NCBI RefSeq assembly: GCF_900106095.1
Contig: NZ_FNUD01000002.1
Location: forward strand, 2,501,501 to 2,565,500
Source: Pseudomonas deceptionensis
Lineage (GTDB): Bacteria > Pseudomonadota > Gammaproteobacteria > Pseudomonadales > Pseudomonadaceae
DNA length: 64,000 nucleotides
Direction of reading: 5' to 3'
Positions 41,505 through 52,348 of this stretch are shown piece by piece. A program made the translations under genes and the position numbers. Within the stretch, counting starts at the first letter, position 1, and every line of letters starts with the position of its first letter. The notes under the pieces are model-generated. The model was not told the origin of the DNA, did not search any database, and was given only the letters and a program-made list of their open reading frames with translations.

Positions 41505-41998
41505 GGGTAGGCCTCCAACAACGTGGCGACGCCAGCAGGCTGCACGTCACCGAATGTGTCGTCGTCGATCATCAACGCCGGCGCCTTGTCGCAGTTGCCC
41601 AGGCAGCACACCGGCAGCAGCGTGAAGCGGCCGTCAGCAGTGGTCTGGCCCAGGCCGATGCCCAGCTTGTTCTGGATTTCGCCAACCACGGATTCGTGGC
41701 CACCGATGTAGCAGACCATGCTGTCGCACACGCGAATGATGTGACGCCCAACGGGCTGACGGAAGATCTGGCTGTAGAACGTGGCCACACCTTCAACGTC
41801 GCTGGCAGGGATGCCCAGCAGTTCGCCGATGGCGTAAATCGCGCCGTCCGGCACCCAGCCGCGTTCCTTCTGAACGATCTTCAGGGCTTCGATCGACGCT
41901 GCGCGCGGATCTTCGTAGTGATGCATCTCGTGCTCGATGGCAGAGCGCTCGGTTTCGCTCAGGGCGAAACGGTCTGTCTGGATAAGCGTGCTGTTCAT
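41501..41998 (-). CDS. nuoE: NADH-quinone oxidoreductase subunit E
   Basis: This 165-residue thioredoxin-like subunit carries the N1a 2Fe-2S cluster. Ligands are in [12 protein letters not shown] and [12 protein letters not shown]. The N-terminal helical part has [19 protein letters not shown]. It starts two bases after the nuoCD stop. Confidence 0.97.
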   Translation of the reverse strand: MNSTLIQTDRFALSETERSAIEHEMHHYEDPRAASIEALKIVQKERGWVPDGAIYAIGELLGIPASDVEGVATFYSQIFRQPVGRHIIRVCDSMVCYIGGHESVVGEIQNKLGIGLGQTTADGRFTLLPVCCLGNCDKAPALMIDDDTFGDVQPAGVATLLEAYP

Positions 41999-42000
41999 GC

Positions 42001-43785
42001 TTAGCGGTCCACGTCGGCCATAACGAAATCGATACTACCCAGGTACGCAATCAAGTCCGCGACCATTTCACCTTTGATCACCGAAGGGATCTGCTGCAGG
42101 TGCGGGAAGCTTGGGGTGCGAATCCGGGTGCGGTAGCTCATGGTGCCGCCATCGCTCGTCAGGTAATAACTGTTGATGCCCTTGGTCGCTTCGATCATCT
42201 GGAAGGATTCGTTGGCCGGCATGACCGGGCCCCACGAAACTTGCAGGAAGTGCGTGATCAAGGTCTCGATGTGCTGCAGCGTGCGTTCTTTAGGCGGCGG
42301 CGTGGTCAGCGGGTGATCCGCCTTGTACGGGCCAGCCGGCATGTTGCGCATGCACTGCTCGATGATTTTCAGGCTCTGACGCATTTCTTCGACACGCACG
42401 ATGCAACGATCGTACGCATCGCCGTTGGCCGCCAGCGGGACTTCAAATTCGAAGTTCTCGTAGCCGGAGTACGGGCGTGCCTTACGGATGTCGAAATCAC
42501 AACCGGTCGAACGCAGGCCAGCACCGGTGACGCCCCATTCCAGGGCCTCTTTGGTGTTGTAGGCGGCGACGCCGATGGTACGGCCACGCAGGATGCTGTT
42601 GTCCAGAGCGGCTTTCTGGTACTCGTCCAGACGCTTTGGCATCCAGTCGATGAATTCCTGAACCAGTTTTTCCCAACCGCGCGGCAGGTCGTGCGCAACG
42701 CCGCCGATGCGGTACCAGGCCGGGTGCAGACGGAAGCCGGTGATGGCTTCGATCACTTTGTAAGCGCGCTGACGGTCGGTGAAAGTGAAGAACACCGGGG
42801 TCATGGCGCCCACGTCCTGGATGTAAGTACCCAGGAACAGCAGGTGGCTGGTGATACGGAAGAACTCGGCCATCATGATGCGGATGGTGTCGACCCGATC
42901 CGGAACTTTGATGCCGGCCAGCTTCTCGACCGAGAGCACGTACGGCAGGTTGTTCATCACGCCGCCGAGGTAATCGATACGGTCGGTGTACGGGATGAAA
43001 CTGTGCCAGGACTGGCGTTCTGCCATTTTCTCGGCACCACGGTGGTGGTAACCGACGTCTGGCACGCAGTCGACGATTTCTTCACCGTCCAGCTGCAGGA
43101 TGATGCGGAAGGCACCGTGGGCCGAAGGGTGGTTCGGGCCCAGGTTGAGGAACATGTAGTCCTCGTTTTCGCCGGAACGCTTCATGCCCCAGTCTTCAGG
43201 GCGGAAACGTGCAGCTTCTTCTTCCAGCTGCACCTTGGCCAGGGTCAGGCTGTACGGATCAAATTCAGTGGCGCGGGCAGGGAAGTCCTTGCGCAGCGGG
43301 TGACCTTCCCACGTCGGCGGCATCATGATGCGGGTCAGGTGAGGGTGACCTTTGAAGTCGATGCCGAACATGTCCCAGACTTCGCGCTCGTACCAGTTGG
43401 CGTTCGGCCAGATGCCGGTCACGGTCGGTACGCTGAGGTCGCTCTCGGACAAGGCGACCTTGATCATTACGTCACTATTACGTTCAAGCGACATCAGGTG
43501 ATAGAAGACGGTGAAGTCTGCACCCGATGGCAGGCCCTGACGCTTGGTACGCAGACGTTCGTCTACACCGTGCAAGTCATAGAGCATGACGTAAGGTTTT
43601 GGCAGGTTACGCAGGAAGGTCAGGACTTCAACCAGTTTTGCGCGGGTAACCCAAAGCACCGGCATGCCGGTGCGCGTGGCCTGGGCGGTGAACGCCTCAG
43701 GGCCAAAACGGGTATTGAGTTCGACAACCACATCTTGGTCGTCAGCCTTATAAGGCGGGATGTACAGAGCGGAGCCTGTAGTCAT
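42001..43785 (-). CDS. nuoCD: NADH-quinone oxidoreductase fused subunits C and D
   Basis: This 594-residue protein joins NuoC (about residues 1-190, with the 30-kDa signature [21 protein letters not shown]) to NuoD (about 210-594). The NuoD part has [30 protein letters not shown] and the C-terminal [17 protein letters not shown] that lines the quinone site. The C-D fusion is usual in Pseudomonas and enterobacteria and is not a frameshift artefact. It lies 73 nt after nuoB. Confidence 0.98.
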   Translation of the reverse strand: MTTGSALYIPPYKADDQDVVVELNTRFGPEAFTAQATRTGMPVLWVTRAKLVEVLTFLRNLPKPYVMLYDLHGVDERLRTKRQGLPSGADFTVFYHLMSLERNSDVMIKVALSESDLSVPTVTGIWPNANWYEREVWDMFGIDFKGHPHLTRIMMPPTWEGHPLRKDFPARATEFDPYSLTLAKVQLEEEAARFRPEDWGMKRSGENEDYMFLNLGPNHPSAHGAFRIILQLDGEEIVDCVPDVGYHHRGAEKMAERQSWHSFIPYTDRIDYLGGVMNNLPYVLSVEKLAGIKVPDRVDTIRIMMAEFFRITSHLLFLGTYIQDVGAMTPVFFTFTDRQRAYKVIEAITGFRLHPAWYRIGGVAHDLPRGWEKLVQEFIDWMPKRLDEYQKAALDNSILRGRTIGVAAYNTKEALEWGVTGAGLRSTGCDFDIRKARPYSGYENFEFEVPLAANGDAYDRCIVRVEEMRQSLKIIEQCMRNMPAGPYKADHPLTTPPPKERTLQHIETLITHFLQVSWGPVMPANESFQMIEATKGINSYYLTSDGGTMSYRTRIRTPSFPHLQQIPSVIKGEMVADLIAYLGSIDFVMADVDR

Positions 43786-43858
43786 GGTTTTTTATCGCTT
43801 TCGTTCAACGTAAAGAATGAAGCCAGTGTTTCGTTCTATTGATAGAAACGGCGCTGGA

Positions 43859-44533
43859 TCAGACTTCGTCGGGGCTGCGCAGGTTGGTGACCTGAATACG
43901 CTGTTCGCGGCGCTGTTCCTTTTGCGACGGCATCTCGGCGCGATAAACGCCTTGTTCGCCGACGACCCAGGAAAGTGGGCGACGCTCCTGGCCAATCGAC
44001 TCTTGCAAGAGCATCAAGCCTTGCAGAAAAGCCTCTGGGCGGGGTGGGCAGCCAGGCACGTAAACGTCCACGGGCAAGAACTTGTCGACCCCTTGGACCA
44101 CGGAGTAGATGTCGTACATGCCGCCGGAGTTGGCGCAAGAACCCATGGAGATAACCCATTTAGGCTCAAGCATTTGCTCATAGAGACGCTGAATGATCGG
44201 CGCCATCTTGATGAAGCAGGTACCGGCAATAACCATGAAATCCGCCTGACGCGGCGATGCCCGGATAACTTCGGCGCCAAAGCGCGCGATGTCGTGGGGA
44301 GCCGTGAAGGCGGTGGTCATCTCCACGTAGCAGCAAGACAGGCCGAAGTTATACGGCCACAGGGAGTTTTTACGCCCCCAGTTGACGGTATTGTTCAGCA
44401 CGTCTTCAAGCTTGCCCATGAAGATGTTTTTGTGGACTTGATCTTCTAACGGATCGGCTACGGTTTCCCGTGTGCCGATCGGATATTGCTCGTTAGGAGC
44501 GTCCGGGTCGATCCTGGTAAGTTCGTATTGCAT
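43859..44533 (-). CDS. nuoB: NADH-quinone oxidoreductase subunit B
   Basis: This 224-residue subunit binds the terminal N2 4Fe-4S cluster. The unusual tandem cysteines are in [10 protein letters not shown], with further ligands in [12 protein letters not shown] and [12 protein letters not shown] use the ATG at 44533, with GAGG 8 nt upstream, rather than the TTG two codons before. It lies 10 nt after nuoA. Confidence 0.98.
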   Translation of the reverse strand: MQYELTRIDPDAPNEQYPIGTRETVADPLEDQVHKNIFMGKLEDVLNNTVNWGRKNSLWPYNFGLSCCYVEMTTAFTAPHDIARFGAEVIRASPRQADFMVIAGTCFIKMAPIIQRLYEQMLEPKWVISMGSCANSGGMYDIYSVVQGVDKFLPVDVYVPGCPPRPEAFLQGLMLLQESIGQERRPLSWVVGEQGVYRAEMPSQKEQRREQRIQVTNLRSPDEV

Positions 44534-44543
44534 TGCCAAAGCC

Positions 44544-44957
44544 TCATTGTTTCAGCTTGGCCTGCCGCTTGCGACGAGCTTCCGGTGCCCAATCAAGAGC
44601 ACCCACCCGAAATAGGTAGACAAGGCCTGCCAACAGAATTGCTATGAAAACGAGAGCTTCGACGAATCCGGTCCAGCCGCTTTCGCGAACGGACACAGAC
44701 CATGCAAAGAGATAGAGGGCTTCGATATCGAAGATCACGAACAACATCGCGACCAGATAGAATTTGGCTGAGAGCCGCAAGCGGGCGCCACCGGTAGGTA
44801 GCATGCCCGACTCGAACGGTTCGTTTTTGCTGCGACCCCAGGCTTTTGACCCGAGGAGGCTGGAGACGCCAAGCATGAAGGCACAAAGGCCGACAACGCC
44901 GAGAAGGAAAATGGCAAAGCCCCAGTTATGGGCTATGAGTCCTGTCGCTTCGGGCAT
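44544..44957 (-). CDS. nuoA: NADH-quinone oxidoreductase subunit A
   Basis: This 137-residue membrane subunit has three helices. The loop that closes over the quinone channel has [41 protein letters not shown], the ND3 signature. AAGGA lies 8 nt before the ATG. It is the first gene of the nuo operon, with about 800 nt of non-coding sequence upstream. Confidence 0.97.
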   Translation of the reverse strand: MPEATGLIAHNWGFAIFLLGVVGLCAFMLGVSSLLGSKAWGRSKNEPFESGMLPTGGARLRLSAKFYLVAMLFVIFDIEALYLFAWSVSVRESGWTGFVEALVFIAILLAGLVYLFRVGALDWAPEARRKRQAKLKQ

Positions 44958-45758
44958 GCTGGTAATCCTTAACAGAGAGCAAGAGTCTCTGAGCTTGAAA
45001 AAGAAATAAAGCAGTGACGTTATGTCGCAGTGCTATTGGTGGCCGGGATTTTATGGCTAAACACCCAGCAAGTAAATTTTCTAAGATGAATTAATTCAGT
45101 CCTTTAGTGGTATGGCCTTCCTGGAATGTGCTGTAAGCCTTGTGCTGCGGGCGTTACAGCGAGTTTTGTTGATTATGTTTTACCGCGCCGGTAATCAACA
45201 ATAGCCACTCTAAATGATAATCAATATTGTTTGAGTGCGGCGCCGTGCTGTGTCCCGGTTGAAGTTGGCTTATATATGCGCACTTCGCAAGTTTTGAACT
45301 TGGCTTTTTAACCTGAATCCGGTTTCGGCTTATGGATCTGGGTCAGTTTTTTCGACGGATTGGTCTCTTGTGGTAGTTGATGAGGCGCAAAGGCTTCGAT
45401 CCGTCGCGAAGCGGCCGTAAAAAAACGTGTCCTCGATTTTTCTGACCGGGCGTGTCAGCAGTTTTGGCGGCGTGGTGTACCAGGCTACTCACAGCCTACG
45501 TGCCTCGGCAGCGACTACAGGGTTTGCGGGAGTCTTCAGGAAAAAACGCCCCGATCCATCAGGGTTTGGTACATATCGTGTCGAAATATTCTTGGTCATC
45601 AGCTTGCCCCGCAGGCTTGATTGTCGGGTGCCGGATAATTAGCCTCTGACTATGTGATCTTTGATTTACAGGGCGAACCTGCAAGCCCTGTTTGTGCATT
45701 GGCAGCCGTCATACCGCAATACTCTCCAGTCTTCGAACAATAATAATGAGTGTGTGTC
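44958..45758. other. AT-rich spacer between nuoA and the SDR gene
   Basis: About 800 nt with no credible gene. It must hold the nuo promoter (minus strand) and that of the SDR gene. Visible features are a perfect 10-bp dyad (45166-45201), a Fur-box-like sequence (about 45211-45229) and a degraded REP (CTCGGCAGCGACTACAGGG near 45507-45525). Base composition is clearly more AT-rich than the neighbours in 45040-45340. Confidence 0.6.
45166..45201. promoter_or_regulatory. Long dyad upstream of nuoA
   Basis: TTGTTGATTA (45166-45175) and TAATCAACAA (45192-45201) are exact reverse complements with a 16-nt GC-rich spacer that itself holds ACCG/CGG. It may be an operator or an RNA hairpin in the nuo leader. 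Confidence 0.55.
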
Positions 45759-46499
45759 ATGAATAAACTTGTGGTGATTACCGGCGGCAATTCAGGTATT
45801 GGCGAAGCCTGTGCCTGGCGCTTTGCAAGGGAAGGGTACGAAGTAATTATCTGTTCGCGGCGGGAGGCGAAAAACCAGGAATTGTGCGAAAGCCTTCATG
45901 CGATGGGGGCTCGGGCGCACGGTTATGCAGTCGATATGCGTGACTCTGTTGCGTTGAGTGCGGTTTTCCAGGAGATCAAAGCGAATCACCCTCCAGTGGA
46001 TTGTCTGATTAACAGCATGGGTATTGAAGGGTCGTCCTTCACGTTGACCGAAGATTATGCAGACGATATTTTCGACGATGTCATGGCGACCAATGTCAAA
46101 GCGCCATGGTTGTGCATGAAGGCTGTTCTGCCTCGCATGCGAGAGCTGGGGCGGGGGAGTATCGTCAATGTAGCTTCATTGGCCGGGCTGCGTGCCAGCG
46201 TCACTGGCGGTACTGCTTACACCGCGAGCAAGCATGCCTTGGTGGGAATGACCAGGGCTGCTGCCAGAGAGTACGCACCCTTTGGGGTTCGGATAAATGC
46301 AGTGTGCCCCGGGTTTGTCAAAACACCCATGCTGGAAGATATTTTCGGGCAAGAGCTGGAGCAGGCTGCAAGCACCTATCCCTTGAATCGTATCTGTGAA
46401 AAAGAAGAAGTTGCCAATACCATTTACTGGTTGGCTTCAGATGAAGCCTCTTATGTAACTGGCATCGCCATGCCAGTGGATGGGGGACTGGTGGCCTAG
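45759..46499 (+). CDS. SDR family oxidoreductase
   Basis: This 246-residue classical short-chain dehydrogenase has the NAD(P) motif TGGNSGIGEA at residues 8-17, and SRR after strand 2 suggests NADP preference. The catalytic serine follows VNVASLAG, and YTASK gives the Tyr-Lys pair. CPGFVKTPM and the VTGIAMPVDGGLVA end are typical. I start at ATG 45759; a GTG three codons earlier is possible, and no strong ribosome binding site is visible. It is a lone gene in an AT-rich setting between nuo and aceA. The substrate is unknown. Confidence 0.88.
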   Translation: MNKLVVITGGNSGIGEACAWRFAREGYEVIICSRREAKNQELCESLHAMGARAHGYAVDMRDSVALSAVFQEIKANHPPVDCLINSMGIEGSSFTLTEDYADDIFDDVMATNVKAPWLCMKAVLPRMRELGRGSIVNVASLAGLRASVTGGTAYTASKHALVGMTRAAAREYAPFGVRINAVCPGFVKTPMLEDIFGQELEQAASTYPLNRICEKEEVANTIYWLASDEASYVTGIAMPVDGGLVA

Positions 46500-46618
46500 A
46501 TTGCCCTGGCTTTATGTATTCAGCCGCAGCAGGCGGAGTGTTTTCTTGGCTTGGGCCGCTACCTGTAGATCTACCGTAATTTGGAATTCGCTTTTGCTTG
46601 CTGGCCATTAAAAACAAT

Positions 46619-46650
46619 AAACCCGCAGCTTCTTCGGAAGTTGCGGGTTT
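46619..46650. terminator. Bidirectional terminator, SDR gene / aceA
   Basis: AAACCCGCAGCTTC (46619-46632) and GAAGTTGCGGGTTT (46637-46650) pair over 14 bp (one G-T) around a TTCG loop. ATTTT follows on the plus strand, and ATTGTTTTTA on the minus strand after aceA. Confidence 0.92.
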
Positions 46651-46684
46651 ATTTTGTCTGGCCTAAATCAGCCGTTTGCTGTGA

Positions 46685-48010
46685 TCAGTGGAACTGTTCT
46701 TCTTCCGTCGAGCCGGTCAGGGCGGTCACCGAAGACGAGCCACCCTGGATGACGGTGGTCATGTCGTCGAAGTAGCCGGTGCCCACTTCCTGCTGGTGCG
46801 CCACAAAGGTGTAGCCTTTGGAGGCGTCAGCGAATTCCTGCTCTTGCAGTTTCACGTAGGCAGTCATGTCGTTGCGGGCGTAGTCGTGCGCCAGGTTGAA
46901 CATGCTGTGCCACATGTTGTGAATGCCCGCCAGGGTGATGAACTGGTGCTTGTAGCCCATTGCCGACAGTTCGCGCTGGAACTTGGCGATGGTCGCGTCG
47001 TCCAGGTTTTTCTTCCAGTTGAAGGAAGGCGAGCAGTTGTACGACAGCAGTTGGTCCGGGTATTCCTTTTTGATCGCTTCAGCAAAGCGACGGGCTTCGT
47101 CCAGGTCCGGTTTGGCCGTTTCGCACCAGATCAGGTCGGCATAAGGAGCGTATGCCAGACCGCGAGCGATGGCTTGGTCCAGGCCGGCGCGTACTTTGTA
47201 GAAGCCTTCCTTGGTGCGCTCGCCAGTTACGAACGGCTGATCGTACGGGTCGCAGTCAGAGGTCAGCAGGTCAGCCGCGTTGGCGTCGGTGCGGGCCAGG
47301 ATGATGGTCGGCGTGCCGGCAACGTCAGCAGCCAGACGGGCAGCGGTCAGCTTTTGAACGGCTTCCTGGGTTGGCACCAGTACCTTGCCGCCCATGTGGC
47401 CGCATTTTTTAACCGAGGCCAGCTGGTCTTCGAAGTGAACGCCGGCGGCGCCCGCTTCAATCATGCTTTTCATCAGCTCGTAAGCGTTCAGAACGCCGCC
47501 GAAACCGGCTTCAGCGTCAGCCACGATCGGTGCGAAGTAGTCGATGTAACCCTCGTCGCCCGGGTTTTTACCGGCTTTCCACTGGATCTGGTCGGCACGA
47601 CGGAACGAGTTATTGATGCGTTTGACCACGGTTGGAACGGAGTCCACCGGGTACAGCGATTGGTCCGGGTACATGGATTCGGCAGAGTTGTTGTCTGCCG
47701 CCACTTGCCAACCCGACAGGTAGATAGCCTGGATACCGGCTTTCACCTGTTGCACTGCTTGGCCCCCGGTCAGGGCGCCCATGCAGTTGACGAAATCTTT
47801 CTCAGGACGGAAGGACGGGTGTGCGCCCTGTGTCACCAGTTTCCACAGCTTGTCGGCACCCATTTTTGCAAAGGTGTGCTCGGGTTGAACCGAGCCGCGC
47901 AGGCGGACCACGTCAGCAGCGGAGTAATCGCGAGTCACGCCTTTCCAGCGTGGGTTTTCGGCCCAGTCTTTCTCAAGGGCTGCAATTTGCTGTTCGCGTG
48001 TCAGTGCCAT
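46685..48010 (-). CDS. aceA: Isocitrate lyase
   Basis: This 441-residue enzyme splits isocitrate to succinate and glyoxylate, the first step of the glyoxylate shunt. The catalytic loop is KKCGHMGGK with C203. Other signatures are [24 protein letters not shown] and [13 protein letters not shown] start at ATG 48010 (MALTREQQ), with GAGG 9 nt upstream. The length is the short ICL subtype shared with E. coli; P. aeruginosa has a 531-residue type. It is a single gene with its own terminator, and a strong palindrome lies in its promoter region. Confidence 0.98.
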   Translation of the reverse strand: MALTREQQIAALEKDWAENPRWKGVTRDYSAADVVRLRGSVQPEHTFAKMGADKLWKLVTQGAHPSFRPEKDFVNCMGALTGGQAVQQVKAGIQAIYLSGWQVAADNNSAESMYPDQSLYPVDSVPTVVKRINNSFRRADQIQWKAGKNPGDEGYIDYFAPIVADAEAGFGGVLNAYELMKSMIEAGAAGVHFEDQLASVKKCGHMGGKVLVPTQEAVQKLTAARLAADVAGTPTIILARTDANAADLLTSDCDPYDQPFVTGERTKEGFYKVRAGLDQAIARGLAYAPYADLIWCETAKPDLDEARRFAEAIKKEYPDQLLSYNCSPSFNWKKNLDDATIAKFQRELSAMGYKHQFITLAGIHNMWHSMFNLAHDYARNDMTAYVKLQEQEFADASKGYTFVAHQQEVGTGYFDDMTTVIQGGSSSVTALTGSTEEEQFH

Positions 48011-48119
48011 GGTGGTAAACCTCGTCGCATAGGTCTGGATTGAAAAGTGGTTGCTCCACCAGGCACACAACAATGTTGTTTGAGTCTGTGCGTGAATGGC
48101 TGCTCGCTTCGGGCAGTAC

Positions 48120-48144
48120 AGGCCCCAGAGCCTTTGCGGGGCCT
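48120..48144. other. Hairpin in the aceA leader
   Basis: AGGCCCC (48120-48126) pairs with GGGGCCT (48138-48144). It lies between the operator-like palindrome and aceA, so it is probably in the transcribed leader on the minus strand. Confidence 0.5.
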
Positions 48145-48200
48145 CTGATCAGCGGGAGCGGGGCCATCATGCCCTTGCATTTTTGAGGCGTCAAATGTTT

Positions 48201-48226
48201 TGTAGTGCTTTTTTTATAACACTACA
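48201..48226 (-). promoter_or_regulatory. Palindromic operator candidate for aceA
   Basis: TGTAGTG (48201-48207) and CACTACA (48220-48226) form an exact 7-bp dyad 12 nt apart, about 190 nt before the aceA ATG. In Pseudomonas the RpiR-family regulator RccR represses aceA and, as I recall, binds TGTAGT/ACTACA half-sites. The match is suggestive, not proven. Confidence 0.6.
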
Positions 48227-48251
48227 TAATTGCGAAAAAACGACTCCCCAG

Positions 48252-48995
48252 TCAGTTTTGGCCCTTTTGGTCGAGTGCGTCGACTTTTACCCGAACCGTC
48301 ATGTCATCCCGGCTTTGAGTAGAGTAACTGCGGGTTTGCGCCTGATTGTCGTCTTGATTGCGGCCGTTGATGCCCGCCAGGGTGATCCATTGCCCCAAAG
48401 GCCCGCTGACGTGTGTGTCGGTACTTTGTGTGTTCACTACATCCGGCTGTTCCTGACTCATGCGGTCGCGGGTTGTGCTGATCGCCAGGTGTACCGTTTC
48501 ACTCGTAACGCTGGCGGTGACGTAAAAGCCCTGGGTGACGTTGCGATAGTCGGTCTGCGCCATCACCCGGCCATAAACGTCTGTCTGGATGCTGGTTAGT
48601 GGCACGCTTTGCCCTGTTTGAATGAATGCAGGGGTGCCCTCGGTGGTCTGGATTTTCTGAGTGCCGCCGTCGCGGCTTGCGGTACTGATTACGCGGGTGT
48701 TCGGGGCGGTGTCCGCGAGGTTGCTGTCGCGGGTGTCGACAGTGATCAGCAAGCGTCTGGCAGGCTTGTCGAGTTTCGAGAGCAGGTCTTCGAGGTTTTG
48801 AATTTTTGAGGCAGATGCCTCGACGATCAATTGATTGCCGTAAGCGCTGACCTTGCCGTTTTTGCCGACAAAGTTTTGGGCGATGGGGAGCAGCTCCGTG
48901 CTGGTGCGGTTCTGCAGGGTGATGACCTGCGTGTCGGCCTGGGCGCTGAGGCTGGATGCCAGCAAGAGGCTGGCGATGATGGCGCGTAGGGACAT
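48252..48995 (-). CDS. Short secretin-N-like periplasmic protein
   Basis: This 247-residue protein has a start at ATG 48995, GGAGAT upstream, and a signal peptide MSLRAIIASLLLASSLSAQA. Residues about 22-75 (VITLQNRTSTELLPIAQNFVGKNG.. LIVEASASKIQNLEDLLSKLDKPARRLLITVDTRD) fit the N1-type short domain of type II/III secretins. Residues about 110-245 resemble the start of the secretin core, but no membrane-spanning C-terminal half follows. No other secretion or pilus gene lies nearby. Its role is unknown; it may be a solitary secretin-related protein of Pseudomonas. Confidence 0.8.
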   Translation of the reverse strand: MSLRAIIASLLLASSLSAQADTQVITLQNRTSTELLPIAQNFVGKNGKVSAYGNQLIVEASASKIQNLEDLLSKLDKPARRLLITVDTRDSNLADTAPNTRVISTASRDGGTQKIQTTEGTPAFIQTGQSVPLTSIQTDVYGRVMAQTDYRNVTQGFYVTASVTSETVHLAISTTRDRMSQEQPDVVNTQSTDTHVSGPLGQWITLAGINGRNQDDNQAQTRSYSTQSRDDMTVRVKVDALDQKGQN

Positions 48996-49045
48996 GTCCG
49001 TTATCTCCGCAATGCTGAAAAAGCTTGAAGGGAGTGTGCCAGATA

Positions 49046-49085
49046 GCAAAACGCCCCGCGATCCGAAGATGGCAGGGCGTTTTGC
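49046..49085 (-). terminator. Hairpin after the GNAT gene
   Basis: GCAAAACGCCC (49046-49056) and GGGCGTTTTGC (49075-49085) form an 11-bp perfect stem with an 18-nt loop. It lies beyond the REP downstream of the minus-strand GNAT gene. Confidence 0.65.
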
Positions 49086-49093
49086 AAAACTAC

Positions 49094-49168
49094 TGTGGGA
49101 GCGAGCCTGCTCGCGACGTTTTCAAGAGCGCCGCGCTAGCAGCCTTCGCGAGCAGGCTCGCTCCCACA
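49094..49168. repeat. REP pair, GTGGGAGCGAGC family
   Basis: TGTGGGAGCGAGCCTGCTCGCGA is mirrored exactly by TCGCGAGCAGGCTCGCTCCCACA at the right end (75 nt in all). It lies directly after the GNAT stop. Confidence 0.92.
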
Positions 49169-49184
49169 AAGATGGGTGTGGCAG

Positions 49185-49607
49185 TTAGCTCGCGCGCACC
49201 ATATCAACGTGCGGAATCCCTGCTTCCAGGAATTCTGCGCTGACGATCTTGAAGCCCAGTCGCTCATAGAACGGCGTGGCATGCACTTGTGCGCTGAGCA
49301 TTTGCTGCTTCAGCCCGCGCTTTTCAGCTTCAAGGATGGTGGCTTGCATCAGCGCGTCGCCGACTTTCAGCCCGCGCCAGTCCTTGAGCACTGACACGCG
49401 CCCGATATGGCCGTCCGGCAACAGCCGGGCGGTACCAATCGGAAAGTCGCCTTCATAGGCCAGAAAATGCACGGCATCGGCATCGTCTGCATCCCACTCC
49501 AGTTCAGGCGGTACAGATTGTTCGGCAATAAAAACCGCCTCACGAATGCGTCGAAGTTCGGCGTTGTCCTTTTGCCAGTCGGCGACACGTACGTGAATGC
49601 TATTCAT
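49185..49607 (-). CDS. GNAT family N-acetyltransferase
   Basis: This 140-residue GNAT-fold protein has the acetyl-CoA binding motif A in GRVSVLKDWRGLKVGDALM (R-G-L-K-V-G) and the motif B end ATPFYERLGFKIVSAEFLEAGIPHVDM. It resembles the ElaA/YjcF-like group. The start is ATG at 49607; the first 8 nt overlap the end of roxA in another frame, so the two are translationally coupled. The acceptor substrate is unknown. Being tied to a ribosomal-protein oxygenase gene, a translation-related target is conceivable but not shown. Confidence 0.9.
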   Translation of the reverse strand: MNSIHVRVADWQKDNAELRRIREAVFIAEQSVPPELEWDADDADAVHFLAYEGDFPIGTARLLPDGHIGRVSVLKDWRGLKVGDALMQATILEAEKRGLKQQMLSAQVHATPFYERLGFKIVSAEFLEAGIPHVDMVRAS

Positions 49608-50766
49608 CAGCGAACCCCAGGCTTCCTTGTTTAACCAGCTCGCAGAGCAGGTTGCGACCATCTTCGTCGGCCAGCCATGCGCCGAGGTTGTCAGTGTGCA
49701 GCGCATCGGCGGCACAAATCATTTTTAGCAGCTCGCGCATTTTGCCCGGCAACAGGCGGCTTTGACCGCTGGCGAACAGCAGCAGGTCTTCATCGACTTC
49801 GGACCATGCCAGACGGGCGCTCGGGTTGCGGATCAGGATGGCGCCCTGTTCCAGGCTGCCCAACAGGTCTTCTTCTTCGAGCTCGGGGCCGGTCACGAGT
49901 TCCGGATAACGCGGCTCGGTCATGAACTGGCCGAACCAGGTCAACAGCATGCGCTCATCGCTCATGTGCTCGGCCAGCAGGCCCTTGAGGCGGTCGAGGG
50001 CGTCGTGCTGGATCTGGTGAGGGTCGCTCACCGGCTGCGCATCGGCGTCGGTGTAGCGGTCTTCGTCCGGCAGGTACTGGCTCAGGAAGTCGGTGAAGTG
50101 GGTCAGTACTTCAGCGGCGCTCGGGGCGCGGAAGCCCACCGAGTAAGTCAGGCACTCGTCCACGGCTACGCCGCAATGGGCCAGGCGTGGCGGCAGGTAA
50201 AGCATGTCGCCGGGTTCCAGGGTCCACTCGTCGGTGGCCTCGAAGTCGGCGAGGATGCGCAGGTCGGCGTGCTCCAGCAGCTTGCTGTCGGAGTCGCACA
50301 TCTGGCCGATCTGCCAGTGGCGCTTGCCGTGGCCTTGCAGCAGGAACACGTCGTAGTTGTCAAAGTGCGGGCCGACGCTGCCACCCGGAGCGGCGTAGCT
50401 CATCATCACGTCGTCGATGCGCCAGCTCGGCAGGAAACGGAAGTTCTCCAGCAATTCGCCGACTTCAGGCACGAACTGATCGACTGCTTGTACCAGCAGG
50501 GTCCACTCGCGCTCTGGCAGTTTGCTGAATTCGTCTTCGCCAAACGGGCCGCGGCGCAATTCCCATGGGCGCTCGCCGTGCTCGATGATCAGGCGCGATT
50601 CGACTTCTTCTTCGAGTGCCAGACCGGCCAGTTCGTCGGGGTCGATCGGGCTTTCGAAATCAGGAATGGCCTGGCGGATCAGCAGCGGTTTTTTCTGCCA
50701 GTAGTCACGCATGAACTCGCGCGCAGTGATGCCACCCAGAAGTTGAAGAGGAATATCAGGATTCAT
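49600..50766 (-). CDS. roxA: Ribosomal protein L16 arginine hydroxylase (ribosomal oxygenase, YcfD type)
   Basis: This 388-residue JmjC/cupin 2-oxoglutarate- and Fe(II)-dependent oxygenase follows E. coli YcfD (RoxA) along its length. It has YWQKKPLLIRQAI, IDPDELAGLALEEEVESRL, WRIDDVMMSYAAPGGSVGPHFDNYDVFLLQG and LEPGDMLYLPPRLAH. The iron ligands are H134, D136 and H197. YcfD hydroxylates an arginine of ribosomal protein L16. The start is ATG at 50766 (MNPDIPLQLL). It lies downstream of purB, but the purB terminator intervenes, so it probably has its own promoter. The GNAT gene overlaps its end. Confidence 0.93.
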   Translation of the reverse strand: MNPDIPLQLLGGITAREFMRDYWQKKPLLIRQAIPDFESPIDPDELAGLALEEEVESRLIIEHGERPWELRRGPFGEDEFSKLPEREWTLLVQAVDQFVPEVGELLENFRFLPSWRIDDVMMSYAAPGGSVGPHFDNYDVFLLQGHGKRHWQIGQMCDSDSKLLEHADLRILADFEATDEWTLEPGDMLYLPPRLAHCGVAVDECLTYSVGFRAPSAAEVLTHFTDFLSQYLPDEDRYTDADAQPVSDPHQIQHDALDRLKGLLAEHMSDERMLLTWFGQFMTEPRYPELVTGPELEEEDLLGSLEQGAILIRNPSARLAWSEVDEDLLLFASGQSRLLPGKMRELLKMICAADALHTDNLGAWLADEDGRNLLCELVKQGSLGFADE

Positions 50767-50809
50767 GTGTAACCTATTGAAAAATTGCACTTTGTAATCG
50801 GGAATAAAA

Positions 50810-50830
50810 ACGCCCGGCACGGCCGGGCGT
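50810..50830 (-). terminator. purB terminator
   Basis: ACGCCCGGC (50810-50818) and GCCGGGCGT (50822-50830) form a 9-bp stem with a three-base loop. On the minus strand TTTTTATT follows. It lies 20 nt after the purB stop. Confidence 0.92.
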
Positions 50831-50849
50831 TAATAGGTCGTTGCAGCGA

Positions 50850-52322
<1,473 letters not shown>

Positions 52323-52348
52323 TTACAAAGCGTGCTTGCTGGCGTGCT

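Noticed and set aside
43700-43860. nuoC-nuoD fusion as a possible frameshift or assembly error
   Set aside because: The joined reading frame is continuous, both halves are complete, and a fused NuoCD is normal in this genus.
45427-45649. Two overlapping plus-strand frames of about 70 codons upstream of the SDR gene
   Set aside because: No start signal or recognisable family; they run through a degraded REP.
45746-45766. Six-codon leader frame overlapping the SDR start
   Set aside because: ATG AGT GTG TGT CAT GAA TAA overlaps the start, but there is no ribosome binding site and no reason to think it is translated.
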